The notes beneath the pieces were generated by a model. The model worked only from the letters and a program-made list of their open reading frames with translations. It ran no database searches and had not been told where the DNA came from. From Rhodopirellula baltica SH 1 (GTDB lineage: Bacteria > Planctomycetota > Planctomycetia > Pirellulales > Pirellulaceae), in assembly GCF_000196115.1 (NCBI RefSeq), contig NC_005027.1, positions 6,940,001 to 7,004,000 on the forward strand: a stretch of DNA of 64,000 nt, in the 5' to 3' direction. The translations under genes were made by a program, and so were the position numbers. Shown in pieces: positions 19,448 through 27,506 of this stretch; positions within the stretch are counted from its first letter, which is position 1, and each line of letters begins with the position of its first letter.

Positions 19448-20761
19448 TTGTCCGGAACTTGTGTCATTGGTCTGCAGTGGGGCGACGAAGCCAAAGGCAA
19501 ACTCGTCGACTTGCTGGCACCACGTTTTGATTGGGTCGTTCGCTATCAAGGCGGAGCCAACGCAGGGCACACCGTTGTCGCTGGTGATGAAACCTACAAG
19601 CTGCATCACATCCCTTCCGGGATTCTGCACAGCGATGTCCAAAACGTCATCACGCCCGGAGTGGTGATCAACCCGACCACGATGCTGCAAGAAATCGATG
19701 GCTTGCAAGCTCGTGGGATCGATGTCTTCGAGAACCTGAAGGTCAGTGAACGGGCTCACTTGGTGATGCCTTGGCACATGATCGAAGACGCGACGATCAA
19801 CGCGACCGCCGTGCGTGGTGAGTCGATCGGCACCACCAACCGTGGTATCGGACCCTGTTACCGAGACAAAGTCGGACGCACCCACGCGATCCGAATGATC
19901 GACTTGATCGAAGGATCACGCGATGAACGCATCGCCACGGTCGCCGGACAAAAGCAAGTTTTGCTGAAGAACTTGGGTGCTTCCGAGGAAGAGCTGGATT
20001 CGATCGCACCTGAGAAAATGGTCGCTCTGGCGGCTTCCTGGGCGGAACGTTTGGCTCCCATGATCGCGGACACGACCGACATGGTTTTGGATGCCGCGGA
20101 AGCCAACCAAAAGATGTTGTTCGAAGGTGCCCAAGGCGCTTTGCTGGACATCGACCACGGAACCTACCCATTCGTCACCAGCAGCAACTCGTCAGGCGTG
20201 GGCGTGTGTGCCGGTGCCGGTGTGCCACCGAAGTGGATCAATCAAGTGCTCGGCGTCTGCAAGGCGTACAGCACTCGTGTTGGCGGCGGTCCCTTCCCGA
20301 GCGAACTGGAAGACGAGACAGGCGAGAAGATCCGCAAGCTCGGAAACGAGTTTGGAACAACCACCGGACGCCCGCGTCGTTGTGGTTGGTTCGACGCGGT
20401 TGCCGTTCGCTACACCGCTCGCTTGTCGGGCGTGACCCGACTGGCATTGATGATGATGGACGTGCTCGCTCACTTCGATGAGCTCAAAGTCTGCGTCGCC
20501 TACGAACTGGATGGCAAAGAAATCCATCGCGTTCCAGCTCATGCGGAACAGCTTCGCCGTTGCAAACCGATCTACGAAACGATCCAAGGTTGGAACACGC
20601 CGGTCGACGATGCTCGTTCGGTCGATGACTTCCCACCGCTCGCGATGGCTTACGTCAAACGCATTGAAGAGTTGGTTGGCATTCCAGTCGGCGTGTTGTC
20701 GGTTGGTCCAGATCGCGCCCAAACGATCTTCACCGAAGAATCCAAGGTCATGGGTTTGTAG
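19448..20761 (+). CDS. purA: Adenylosuccinate synthetase
   Basis: GTP-dependent ligation of IMP and aspartate to adenylosuccinate, the first committed step to AMP. The N-terminal signature is [19 protein letters not shown], with the catalytic Asp in WGDE (the usual GDEGKGK has Ala for one Gly here). [10 protein letters not shown] carries the catalytic histidine. [32 protein letters not shown] and [16 protein letters not shown] are all typical. The length of 437 residues is normal. Translation must begin at TTG (19448), since the family N-terminus starts exactly there and no in-frame ATG fits. It is flanked by hairpins on both sides. Confidence 0.96.
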
Positions 20762-20789
20762 GCTCGGTGTGGGTGTGGGAAAGGATTCC

Positions 20790-20818
20790 AGCCTGTCGTT
20801 ACGCTGAATTGACAGGCT
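20790..20818 (+). terminator. Hairpin downstream of purA
   Basis: AGCCTGTC and GACAGGCT form an 8-bp stem with a 13-base loop. A T5 run (20826-20830) lies a few bases further on, so it may act as a loose intrinsic terminator. It directly abuts the inverted-repeat element that follows. Confidence 0.45.
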
Positions 20819-20822
20819 AGAA

Positions 20823-21020
20823 GCCTTTTTATACCCCACATCTCGAAACACCAAAGATTAGTGTCCGATCAGAGTGGATTAGTGTTCCGCCAGAGCGGCC
20901 AAGGGAACACTAATCTCCGCTGATCGAACACTAATGGTTTTTGGACAAAGGATGTTTGGCTTCAATACGCCTGTATTCCCAACGCAAGCGGCTCGCAAAA
21001 GATGTGGGGTACAAAAAGGC
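20823..21020. repeat. 198-bp nested inverted-repeat element
   Basis: Outer arms of 21 bp at 20823-20843 and 21000-21020 (GCCTTTTTATACCCCACATCT against its complement, one mismatch). A second pair lies at about 20857-20872 and 20920-20935 (ATTAGTGTCCGATCAG/CTGATCGAACACTAAT), and an inner 12-bp perfect pair at 20877-20888 and 20904-20915 (GGATTAGTGTTC type) around a GC-rich 15-base loop. The ATTAGTGT motif is also directly repeated. No coding capacity. It resembles a non-autonomous mobile element or a structured RNA and sits between convergent genes. Confidence 0.85.
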
Positions 21021-21041
21021 TAGAAGCCTATCCCATTTGCC

Positions 21042-21452
21042 TTACGAAGCTTCCGCCACGTCCGATGCCGGGACAACCTCAAAGGTTTTCTCGGCGATGA
21101 TGTTGCCGTCGATCTCCAACCACATCTGCCATGGCCCGAGTTTGTCATCGATCGGGTCCCAGATCGTGTCACCCACGTAGAAGTTCCAATCGTTGGTTTT
21201 GACGTACACGGAACCATCAAAAGGCTGCCGAGTTTTACCCTCGTCATCCTTGATGCCAGGATGATCGATGCAAAAGAACAGCTCTTGGTTCTTCGCACCC
21301 TTGATGTTGACGATGAATCCAAACTCAACGTCGACGCGGGCTGGGATGATCGTGGTGCTGCGAATGAATCGGGGAAGTTGCTTGGATTCCCCATCCCATT
21401 TGGAATGAATTCCGAACGTTCGCATTCGCGTTTCGATTTTCTTCTTCGCCAA
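21042..21452 (-). CDS. DUF3859-family protein
   Basis: A protein of about 136 residues with a single compact domain. Segments such as MRTFGIHSKWDGESK, VDVEFGFIVNIKG, CIDHPGIKDDEGKTR, TNDWNFYVGDTIWDP and GPWQMWLEIDGN match the beta-rich DUF3859 family as I remember it. Function is unknown. Start choice is uncertain: TTG at 21452 gives the usual short basic leader LAKKKIETRMR, ATG at 21425 starts directly at MRTFGI, and the longest reading begins at 21533. No signal peptide, so it should be cytoplasmic. Convergent with purA across the inverted-repeat element. Confidence 0.7.
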   Translation of the reverse strand: MAKKKIETRMRTFGIHSKWDGESKQLPRFIRSTTIIPARVDVEFGFIVNIKGAKNQELFFCIDHPGIKDDEGKTRQPFDGSVYVKTNDWNFYVGDTIWDPIDDKLGPWQMWLEIDGNIIAEKTFEVVPASDVAEAS

Positions 21453-21668
21453 CGATGGTTCTCGATTCGAGGGGCGTTTCAGTTCAGGCGACAAGCGTGC
21501 GCATGTCCGCGTCGCCGCTTGCCACCATGCCATAAATCAGTGACGAAGAAAATCCCGTGCCGTTGTTGAGCAAACATTGTGTTCGTCAACCCGAATAGAA
21601 TGTTTCGTTTGGCATCGATTTTTGATTTCGGTGCTCACAAGTTTTTCGGCAACTGCGAAGGCGAGATC

Positions 21669-22850
21669 ATGCGTTGGATTTTGGGTGCATTGGTGATGAG
21701 TTTGTTAGCCGGAAATATGGCGGTCGATCAAGCTCAAGCAGACGATCTCGAAATCCCGGCGATCACGCAGTCAATGCAACAGTTCGTGGCGGACAAAGAA
21801 ATCGCGGGAGCGGTCACGTTGGTGGTCGGCCCGGAATCGGTGAAGCATGTCAGCGTGGTTGGGACGGCCGACGTCGCCGAGGCAACTCCGTTGAAACGAG
21901 ACACTCTGTTTTGGATCGCTTCGATGACCAAGCCCATCACCGGGGCTTGCGTGTTGATGCTGCAAGATGAAGGCAAACTGTCGGTCGATGATCCGATCTC
22001 CAAGCATCTGCCGATGATGAAACATCTGAAGTTGGCCGATGGCACGCCCGCGAATATCACGATTCGACATCTGATGACGCACACTTCCGGGATGAGCGAA
22101 TTGCCGCGTGAGAGTGCTTACACGGATCCCACGCTGGAGGCCGTTGCGAAACGTTACGCGGAACTGCCAGTGTTGTTCGAACCAGGCAGCGAATGGCGAT
22201 ACAGCCAAACCGGCATCAACACCGCGGCGCGAATTGTCGAAGTGGTCTCGGGAATGACCTTTGATCGCTTCGTGGAGGAGCGTGTTTGTCAGCCGCTCGG
22301 GATGAAGGACACGGCGTTTTATCTGACCCCGGAACAGCACGAGCGATTGACGAAAACCTACCGCGTTGTTGAAGGAGATGGTGAGAAGCCAAAGCGTTTG
22401 GAAGAAGCCACGATCAGTGTTCTATCCGGTGGCACCGCGATGAATCGCAATCGATTCCCCGCAGCGAACGGTGGGCTGTTTTCGACGGCGGATGACTACG
22501 CCAAGTTCTGCCAGATGTTGTTGCGAGACGGCCGGGTGGACGACGAGCAACTGTTGTCCAAGGCCGCTGTGCAGCAGATGCGAACGATCTGCACCGGTGA
22601 TTTGAAAACCGGTTTCACTCCTGGCAACGGATGGGCAATCGGTTGCTGCGTGATTCGCGAACCGCAGGGTGTGACCAAGGCTCTGACGCCGGGAACGTTT
22701 GGACACGGAGGTGCCCATGGGACGTAGGTTTGGATCGATCCCGACAAGGGCGTGGCGATGATCCTGATGGTCCAACGAGCCAATTTTCCGAATGCGGACG
22801 CCTCCCAGGTCCGGCAAGCCTTCGGTGAAGCGTTGATGCAAGCTTTGTAG
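21669..22850 (+). pseudogene. Exported serine hydrolase (beta-lactamase/class C-like) with in-frame TAG
   Basis: The reading starts at ATG 21669 behind AAGGCGAG and encodes a signal peptide (to about residue 24) and a serine beta-lactamase-like domain. It has SMTK (S85, K88), YSQ (Y178) and the HGG box in GTFGHGGAHGT. Codon 353 is TAG (22725-22727), directly after GHGGAHGT. The same frame then continues without interruption through VWIDPDKGVAMILMVQRAN to a natural TAG at 22848-22850, completing the expected fold. In relatives this position is usually Gln (GTQxWIDP), so a CAG to TAG change explains it. Members are esterases or DD-peptidase-like enzymes. Either a recent pseudogene, a truncated but folded product, or a sequencing error. 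Confidence 0.85.
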
Positions 22851-22870
22851 GAAGCGATTTGCAATCACTC

Positions 22871-22982
22871 GTAGGCCATGTCTCACATGGCTGCCACGCC
22901 GATGCTTTGGACTAAAGCGAATCGAGCTTTCGCGAGAGCAGGATCGATCGGCGGAGGGCGATCGCCAGGCGAGGTCTGCCTG
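22871..22982 (+). repeat. Degenerate single copy of the GTAGGCC/123-bp element
   Basis: Begins GTAGGCCATGT-CTC-ACATGGC and continues with GCCACGCCGATGCTTTGG, as in the array at 5256-6113. It then diverges and ends with a weak match (CCAGGCGAGGTCTGCCTGC) to the right end. It lies just after the serine hydrolase gene. Confidence 0.7.
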
Positions 22983-22984
22983 CT

Positions 22985-23106
22985 TGGTGGGATGGATTGC
23001 AAAGTGCAAATTGTTCAATGCAAATTGCAAAGTGTTTTTGGTCCGACATGATTGCAACGATCGGCAATTGCAAATTTGCAATGTTCATTTTGCAATTTGC
23101 AATCAA
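22985..23106 (+). repeat. AT-rich TTGCAA-repeat stretch
   Basis: Many TTGCAAT/ATTGCAA words in both orientations, including CAATTGCAAATTTGCAATGTTCA and TTTTGCAATTTGCAATC blocks. The same words fill the spacers of the 5256-6113 array and recur at 47637-47675. No gene is supported here. Confidence 0.7.
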
Positions 23107-23116
23107 CGAGTCGGAT

Positions 23117-23152
23117 CCAGAGTAGAACAATTGTCCCCAATTGTTCCGTCCT
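23117..23152. repeat. Copy of the CCAGAGTAGAAC palindromic repeat
   Basis: GAACAATTG-TCCC-CAATTGTTC (23125-23146) is a perfect 9-bp inverted repeat preceded by CCAGAGTA and followed by CGTC. Related copies occur at 39960, 49091 and 49376. The following 110 bp are rich in CATCCA/CCCACG words and hold no gene. Confidence 0.7.
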
Positions 23153-23267
23153 CACACGTTCCGTCGCCAAGCCATTTGCCGATCCTCGCATCCATTGCAC
23201 CCAATACCCAAGCACCCCACGCATCCAAGCGTCCCGATGCATCCAAGCAGCCCTCTTACAACTGGCA

Positions 23268-24029
23268 TCAACCCGTCGGCAGAACACCTTGGAACAATCG
23301 CGTGCCGATGCGGACCAGCGTGGCACCTTCTGCGATCGCGGCGGGATAGTCGCCACTCATTCCCATTGACAATTCGGGAAGCGAAATTCCTGTGGACGAT
23401 TCCATTTGGTCGCGAAGCTCTCGCAGTTTGGCGAACTGCCGAGCCGCGGCGGTCTCATCGGTGCCCCAGCCCGCCATCGCCATCAAACCGTTGATGTTCA
23501 GGCCCGCGTTGGAGGAACCTGCGAGTTCACGCCAGTGAACCAAGAGTGGTTCCAACTGATCGATTGGCAATCCGGTCTTGGCTTCTTCTTCACTGACATT
23601 AATTTCGATCAATCCATCGATGGATCGTGACTGAAGCAAGCACTCGTTGTGCAACGCATCGAGCAGCCGTTCGCTTGCAATCGCATGGACGAGAGGTTCA
23701 GCGGGCAGTAGACGCCGGACTTTGTTGCGTTGCAAGTTTCCGATTTGGTGCCAGCGAATGTTGGAATCATCGAGCGTTTGGAATTTGCTCTCCAACAGTT
23801 GAGGCCGGTTCTCGCCCAGATCGTGACATCCCGCTTCGACCAACCAACTGGTGATTTCCGCGTCAACGTACTTGGTGACACCGACCACGCGAACGCTGTC
23901 GGGCGAACGACCACATCGCTGCGCAGTTTCGGAAACGGAACTGTTGACGGAGTTCCAATTGTCCACGATCAGCGACTTGGCGGTCGCTTCGTCGCACTTC
24001 ATTTGTTGTTTCGAGATTGGTTCAGCCAT
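23268..24029 (-). CDS. YggS/PROSC-family PLP-binding protein
   Basis: A single-domain type III PLP protein involved in pyridoxal phosphate homeostasis; it has no confirmed enzymatic reaction. The PLP-lysine is K53 in VVGVTKYVD. Other family segments are LGENRPQLLESKF, WHQIGNLQRNKVRRLLP, GLMAMAGWG, and the phosphate-binding MGMSGDYPAAIAEGAT followed by VRIGTRLFQG. At 253 residues it is slightly longer than typical (about 230), with the extra length at the N-terminus. It appears to be monocistronic and sits 100 bp from the VWA gene on the same strand. Confidence 0.93.
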   Translation of the reverse strand: MAEPISKQQMKCDEATAKSLIVDNWNSVNSSVSETAQRCGRSPDSVRVVGVTKYVDAEITSWLVEAGCHDLGENRPQLLESKFQTLDDSNIRWHQIGNLQRNKVRRLLPAEPLVHAIASERLLDALHNECLLQSRSIDGLIEINVSEEEAKTGLPIDQLEPLLVHWRELAGSSNAGLNINGLMAMAGWGTDETAAARQFAKLRELRDQMESSTGISLPELSMGMSGDYPAAIAEGATLVRIGTRLFQGVLPTG

Positions 24030-24129
24030 GCAGGCGTTTTAGCACAACACCAACCAAAGTGGCATAGGCTTCCAACTTGTGGTCGCGCGGATGTCGGTTC
24101 GAATCACAGGCTGTGAGCCTCTGCCACTT

Positions 24130-25872
24130 TTAAGCGATGATGCTACGTCGATTCTTGACGTAGTCCCACAGCACAAATCGATCGAGGTTCTTGCCGCTGG
24201 TGAAGAACACCCGCCCGCGGGTCGATTGAGCCATCCGGTAGGCGAACCGGATGTCCTCTTTGCTTTGCGACCAACTGGGGATCAAAAAGATGTTGATCGT
24301 GATCCCCTCCTTCGCGCAAAGCTGAGCCTCACGCATCGTGGCGGCTTCGGTTTGTGGATCGGGCGGATACAACATGTACAACCACTCGCCTTCGAAGTGT
24401 GCCGTTGGCAGCCCATCCGTGATCAACACAATTTGCCGGTTGGGCGTGTCGCAGGTGGCCAGGTTTTGCCTCGCCATTTGCAACGCGTGCTGGATGTTCG
24501 TGAAGTGCGGGTGGATCTCGTGTTCGCTGATGTCCGGGTTGCTCATGTCACACTTCAGGCGAACCCAAGGGTCATGAATCGTGACCTGCTTGGGCATGCA
24601 CTCGATGATTTCGCCTGGTGTTCGAAGTTTGGCGAACGTGTACATCTCGATGAACTTCAAGAGGTCACCGGGGTACTCGCTGTTGATCAATCCCTGCAGT
24701 GCCAACGCCATGCGTTTGACGTTGATGTATTGGCCCTCGTACCGCATCGACCCGCTCATGTCCATGATCACCGCCGTGGCGGCTTTCGGGTGATTGCGAG
24801 TTTTGTGGACCACGATGTCATCGCTGTGCAATCGCAGCGGACGTTCGTCCTTTTGCCGAAGCAACGCGTTGATGATTGTCTGCGGCAAATCCAAGTTGGC
24901 GACACTGTCGCCGAACTCATACGGTTTGGTCTGCTGCAACTCCACGGCACCTTCGCCGACCACGTCCCCTTCGTGGCGTCCGGTGCGTGACGGATCAAGT
25001 TCACTGAAGATCTGCTCAAGCAATCGACCTTGAAACATTTTGTAAGCCTGCGGCGTCAAGCGAAATCCAGAGCCATCCTTGTTGCGTTCGAGGCCCTGGC
25101 GTTCGGCTTGTTCACGCATGAGGTTTTCCACCTGGCGGCGCATGTCCTCGAGCTGTTCCATGTCGCCCGGTTGAGCGAATTCGCTGAGCATCTCCATGTC
25201 AATCAAGCCGATCTGCGCAGACTTCTCGGCCTCTTCCAATTGCTGCAGCAGTTCGTCGATCTTTTCAAGTTCCTCCTTGATCTCCAGTGCCTTGGGGATC
25301 GACATCGATTCATTGCCGATGAAGTCATACTTCGTGGCAAGTTCTTCGAGGTTGTGCTTGTCTTCCATTGCCGAACCGGTCGCAAGCAAGTTGCGGGCGA
25401 GGTCGCCGTTGTCGTCACCCGCTTGGTACCACAACCGTTCAATCATGAAGGGTTGTTCTTGATTGATCGCCATTTGGAAGAGCTTTTCCATTTTGGCGGG
25501 CGGTTTCACTCGTTTGGCCGCTTGGTGGAACGCCTTGCGAGCTTTCTTCTGAACCGTCCGAGCTTCGTAGGTTTCCAAAATCTTGCGTTTGCGGTCCTCC
25601 AGCAACGCTTTCAGGAAATCGATGCTCGGTCCCAAGCCAGCGATTTGGCTCGGATCGAGCTTCACGGCGTTCGCCAAGTCTTCTTCGGACAGTTCGTGGA
25701 AATTGCCGTACATCAACGCTTGTTCAAACGCAGGCGAAACCAGGTCCGGCGGCGGTTGGCTCGGTGGCGGGAAAGCGACAGGGTCGTACTTTTGATAGGC
25801 ATGGATCACCCCACCCACGGGATCGCGTCGGTCGCGAGACGGCGAATCAGAATTGGGTTTGGAAGTGTCCAT
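24130..25872 (-). CDS. Von Willebrand factor A domain protein with coiled-coil middle
   Basis: About 580 residues, no signal peptide or membrane helix. The N-terminal 190 residues are helical and charged, followed by a strongly predicted coiled coil (about 192-262). The C-terminal VWA domain (about 365-560) carries an intact MIDAS metal site, DMSGSM at 371-376, with a later threonine/aspartate segment (VLITDGLPT). It resembles the CoxE/VWA group that often works with MoxR-type AAA ATPases, but the MoxR gene here is 36 kb away. A cytoplasmic metal-dependent scaffold role is inferred. It is transcribed alone, upstream of the IS3 insertion. Confidence 0.8.
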   Translation of the reverse strand: MDTSKPNSDSPSRDRRDPVGGVIHAYQKYDPVAFPPPSQPPPDLVSPAFEQALMYGNFHELSEEDLANAVKLDPSQIAGLGPSIDFLKALLEDRKRKILETYEARTVQKKARKAFHQAAKRVKPPAKMEKLFQMAINQEQPFMIERLWYQAGDDNGDLARNLLATGSAMEDKHNLEELATKYDFIGNESMSIPKALEIKEELEKIDELLQQLEEAEKSAQIGLIDMEMLSEFAQPGDMEQLEDMRRQVENLMREQAERQGLERNKDGSGFRLTPQAYKMFQGRLLEQIFSELDPSRTGRHEGDVVGEGAVELQQTKPYEFGDSVANLDLPQTIINALLRQKDERPLRLHSDDIVVHKTRNHPKAATAVIMDMSGSMRYEGQYINVKRMALALQGLINSEYPGDLLKFIEMYTFAKLRTPGEIIECMPKQVTIHDPWVRLKCDMSNPDISEHEIHPHFTNIQHALQMARQNLATCDTPNRQIVLITDGLPTAHFEGEWLYMLYPPDPQTEAATMREAQLCAKEGITINIFLIPSWSQSKEDIRFAYRMAQSTRGRVFFTSGKNLDRFVLWDYVKNRRSIIA

Positions 25873-26043
25873 GAATCGTTTCGTTGAGAGTTCAAGCGAT
25901 GGGGCGGTGCCCGGAGGATGACCGGAACGTCATTTTACGGGCCTGCAAAGCGACGCGTTCAAAGAAAACTGGCAAGTGCTTCGTTGGATGAGCCCAATCG
26001 CTGCGGGCGACGGGCTAACGAACCAGTCGAAGTTGTGCGACGG
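25873..26043. other. Intergenic stretch before the palindromic repeats, no gene seen
   Basis: About 170 bp between the start of the VWA gene and the repeat block. No open frame, RNA or clear promoter is recognisable. It should contain the promoter of the VWA gene on the minus strand. Confidence 0.4.
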
Positions 26044-26176
26044 GGGTGAATTCGACGGTCTTGGAAGACCATCGTACGAGGTGTTTGGCGAGGTTGGTGC
26101 CGTAGGCTGGGCTTCCAAGCCCGGCCTGAATCCTGGTCTTGCACATCAAGGTTGAATTCGACGGTCTTGGAAGACC
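26044..26176. repeat. Paired GGTCTTGGAAGACC palindromes and a GTAGGC-type hairpin
   Basis: The perfect palindrome GGTCTT-GG-AAGACC occurs at 26057-26070 and 26163-26176, each preceded by GAATTCGAC. Between them, near 26098-26126, lies a hairpin made of AGGCTGGGCTT and AAGCCCGGCCT that starts with GTAGGC. The second palindrome is interrupted at its right edge by the IS3 element. Confidence 0.8.
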
Positions 26177-26245
26177 TGGAATTGCCCACGAAAAGTTGAC
26201 AGTGGGCCGGCGCACGTCAGACTTCTCTGACAGGAGAACCGATCC

Positions 26246-26536
26246 ATGGACAAACGTCGAACATTTAGCCGCGAATACAAGCTGGCCGCAGTCAAGAAAG
26301 TCATCGAACAAGGCTTGTCGTACACCGCTGTCGCTAAAGACTTGGGGATCGGGGACAGCTTGATTCGCAAGTGGAAGAAGTCTTTTGACGAAGACGGAAC
26401 ATTCCAGGCCGAAGTAGTTGGTAGCCAATCCATTGAAGCCGAGCTGAGACGACTTCGCGAAGAGAATCGTCAACTCAAGATGGAACGCGACATTTTAAAA
26501 AAAGCGACGGCATTCTTCGCCAAAGAAAGTCACTGA
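26246..26536 (+). CDS. IS3 transposase OrfA (helix-turn-helix subunit)
   Basis: A 96-residue protein with an HTH_Tnp_1 type helix-turn-helix (residues about 5-50, FSREYKLAAVKKVIEQG and the recognition region VAKDLGIGDSLIRKWKK) and a leucine-zipper-like helix (LRRLREENRQLKMERDILKKA) for multimerisation. It binds the IS ends and is also the N-terminal part of the OrfAB fusion transposase made by frameshifting. GGAG lies about 10 bases before the ATG. Confidence 0.95.
   Translation: MDKRRTFSREYKLAAVKKVIEQGLSYTAVAKDLGIGDSLIRKWKKSFDEDGTFQAEVVGSQSIEAELRRLREENRQLKMERDILKKATAFFAKESH
26497..26503 (+). other. Programmed -1 frameshift site of the IS3 element
   Basis: A run of seven A residues in the OrfA frame (TTA AAA AAA GCG). 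Slipping back one base continues into an open frame (K S D G I L R Q R K S) that runs without a stop into OrfB, which lies in the -1 frame relative to OrfA. This is the usual IS3 way to make the OrfAB transposase. Confidence 0.8.
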
Positions 26537-26538
26537 GG

Positions 26539-27417
26539 TTGAAGTTCATTGGAGAGTGCCGCGATCGCTGGCCGATCGCAGTGCTCTGCCGAACCCTCGA
26601 AGTCACTCGCGCCGCTTATTACCGATTCGCCGGTCGCGGTCCCACAGCCACCGAGATCAAGCAAACCCAAATCATTCAAGCCGTCAAGGAAATCCGACTG
26701 GAAAAACATCACGATGCGTATGGAAGCCCGCGAATGCAACGAGCAATAGTCAAACGCGGTGTGGTGTGCTGCCGAAATACCGTCGCCAAATGCATGCGTC
26801 ATGCGGGAATACAAGCCAATCGCCGCACCAAATTCAGAATATCGACCACTGACTCCAATCATGATCAGCCCATCGCCTCAAATTTGCTTGGCCAAAACTT
26901 CACGACCGAGGCAATCAATCGCGTCTGGCTAACGGACATCACCTACATCCCAACCCAAGAAGGCTCCACTTACCTCTGTGCATTCGTTGACCTGCATTCC
27001 CGCAAGATTGTCAGCTGGAAAACGAGCCGGAACATGGATTCGGAATTGGTGGTCGGGGCATTCGATCAAGCACTTACTTTTCGCAAGCCAAACGCGGGCC
27101 TGATCGTTCACAGCGATCGTGGCTCCCAATTCGCGAGCGATCATTTCCGCAGACGCCTGGCAGCCAGTGGGCTAGTTCAAAGCATGAGCCGTCGCGGGAA
27201 CTGCTACGACAACGCACCGATGGAATCGTTCTTCAAGAGTTACAAAACCGAGGAAGCACAGCAGATTTACGACACGCACGAACACGCCACACGCGGCGTA
27301 TCTGACTACATCGAACGATTTTACAACCCTCATCGCTTGCACTCGTCGCTGGGCTACCTCAGTCCAATCGATTTCGAGCAAGCGATCAAAGAACCGTCAC
27401 TCGTAAGTGAGTCCTGA
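26539..27417 (+). CDS. IS3 transposase OrfB (DDE catalytic domain)
   Basis: Catalytic part of the transposase, 292 residues from the TTG but naturally expressed mainly as the OrfAB fusion. An HTH_21 region (ECRDRWPIAVLCRTLEVTRAAYYR) precedes the integrase core with the DDE triad: D in VWLTDITYIP, D in VHSDRGSQF and E in NAPMESFFKS. All three are present, with conserved spacing and the YNPHRLHSSLGYLSP tail. Intact reading frame and matching inverted repeats suggest a functional element. Confidence 0.95.
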   Translation: MKFIGECRDRWPIAVLCRTLEVTRAAYYRFAGRGPTATEIKQTQIIQAVKEIRLEKHHDAYGSPRMQRAIVKRGVVCCRNTVAKCMRHAGIQANRRTKFRISTTDSNHDQPIASNLLGQNFTTEAINRVWLTDITYIPTQEGSTYLCAFVDLHSRKIVSWKTSRNMDSELVVGAFDQALTFRKPNAGLIVHSDRGSQFASDHFRRRLAASGLVQSMSRRGNCYDNAPMESFFKSYKTEEAQQIYDTHEHATRGVSDYIERFYNPHRLHSSLGYLSPIDFEQAIKEPSLVSES

Positions 27418-27506
27418 CTCACAGGACTCACCGTTTACCTTTCCCTTAAGACCGGTCCACTGTCAACTTTTCGTGGGCAATTCCAACCATCGTACGGGGC
27501 GGTGAA

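Larger units (their letters stand above)
26177..27485 (+). mobile_element. IS3-family insertion sequence, complete
   Basis: 1309 bp, bounded by 34-bp inverted repeats that match at all but one base (TGGAATTGCCCACG... at 26177-26210 and its complement at 27452-27485). It ends in TG/CA as usual for IS3. A 3-bp target duplication, ACC, flanks it (26174-26176 and 27486-27488). It encodes overlapping-frame OrfA and OrfB with a slippery A7 between them. Removing it restores the sequence GGAAGACC-ATCGTACG, which is also found uninterrupted at 26063-26078. It therefore looks intact and possibly active. Confidence 0.96.
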
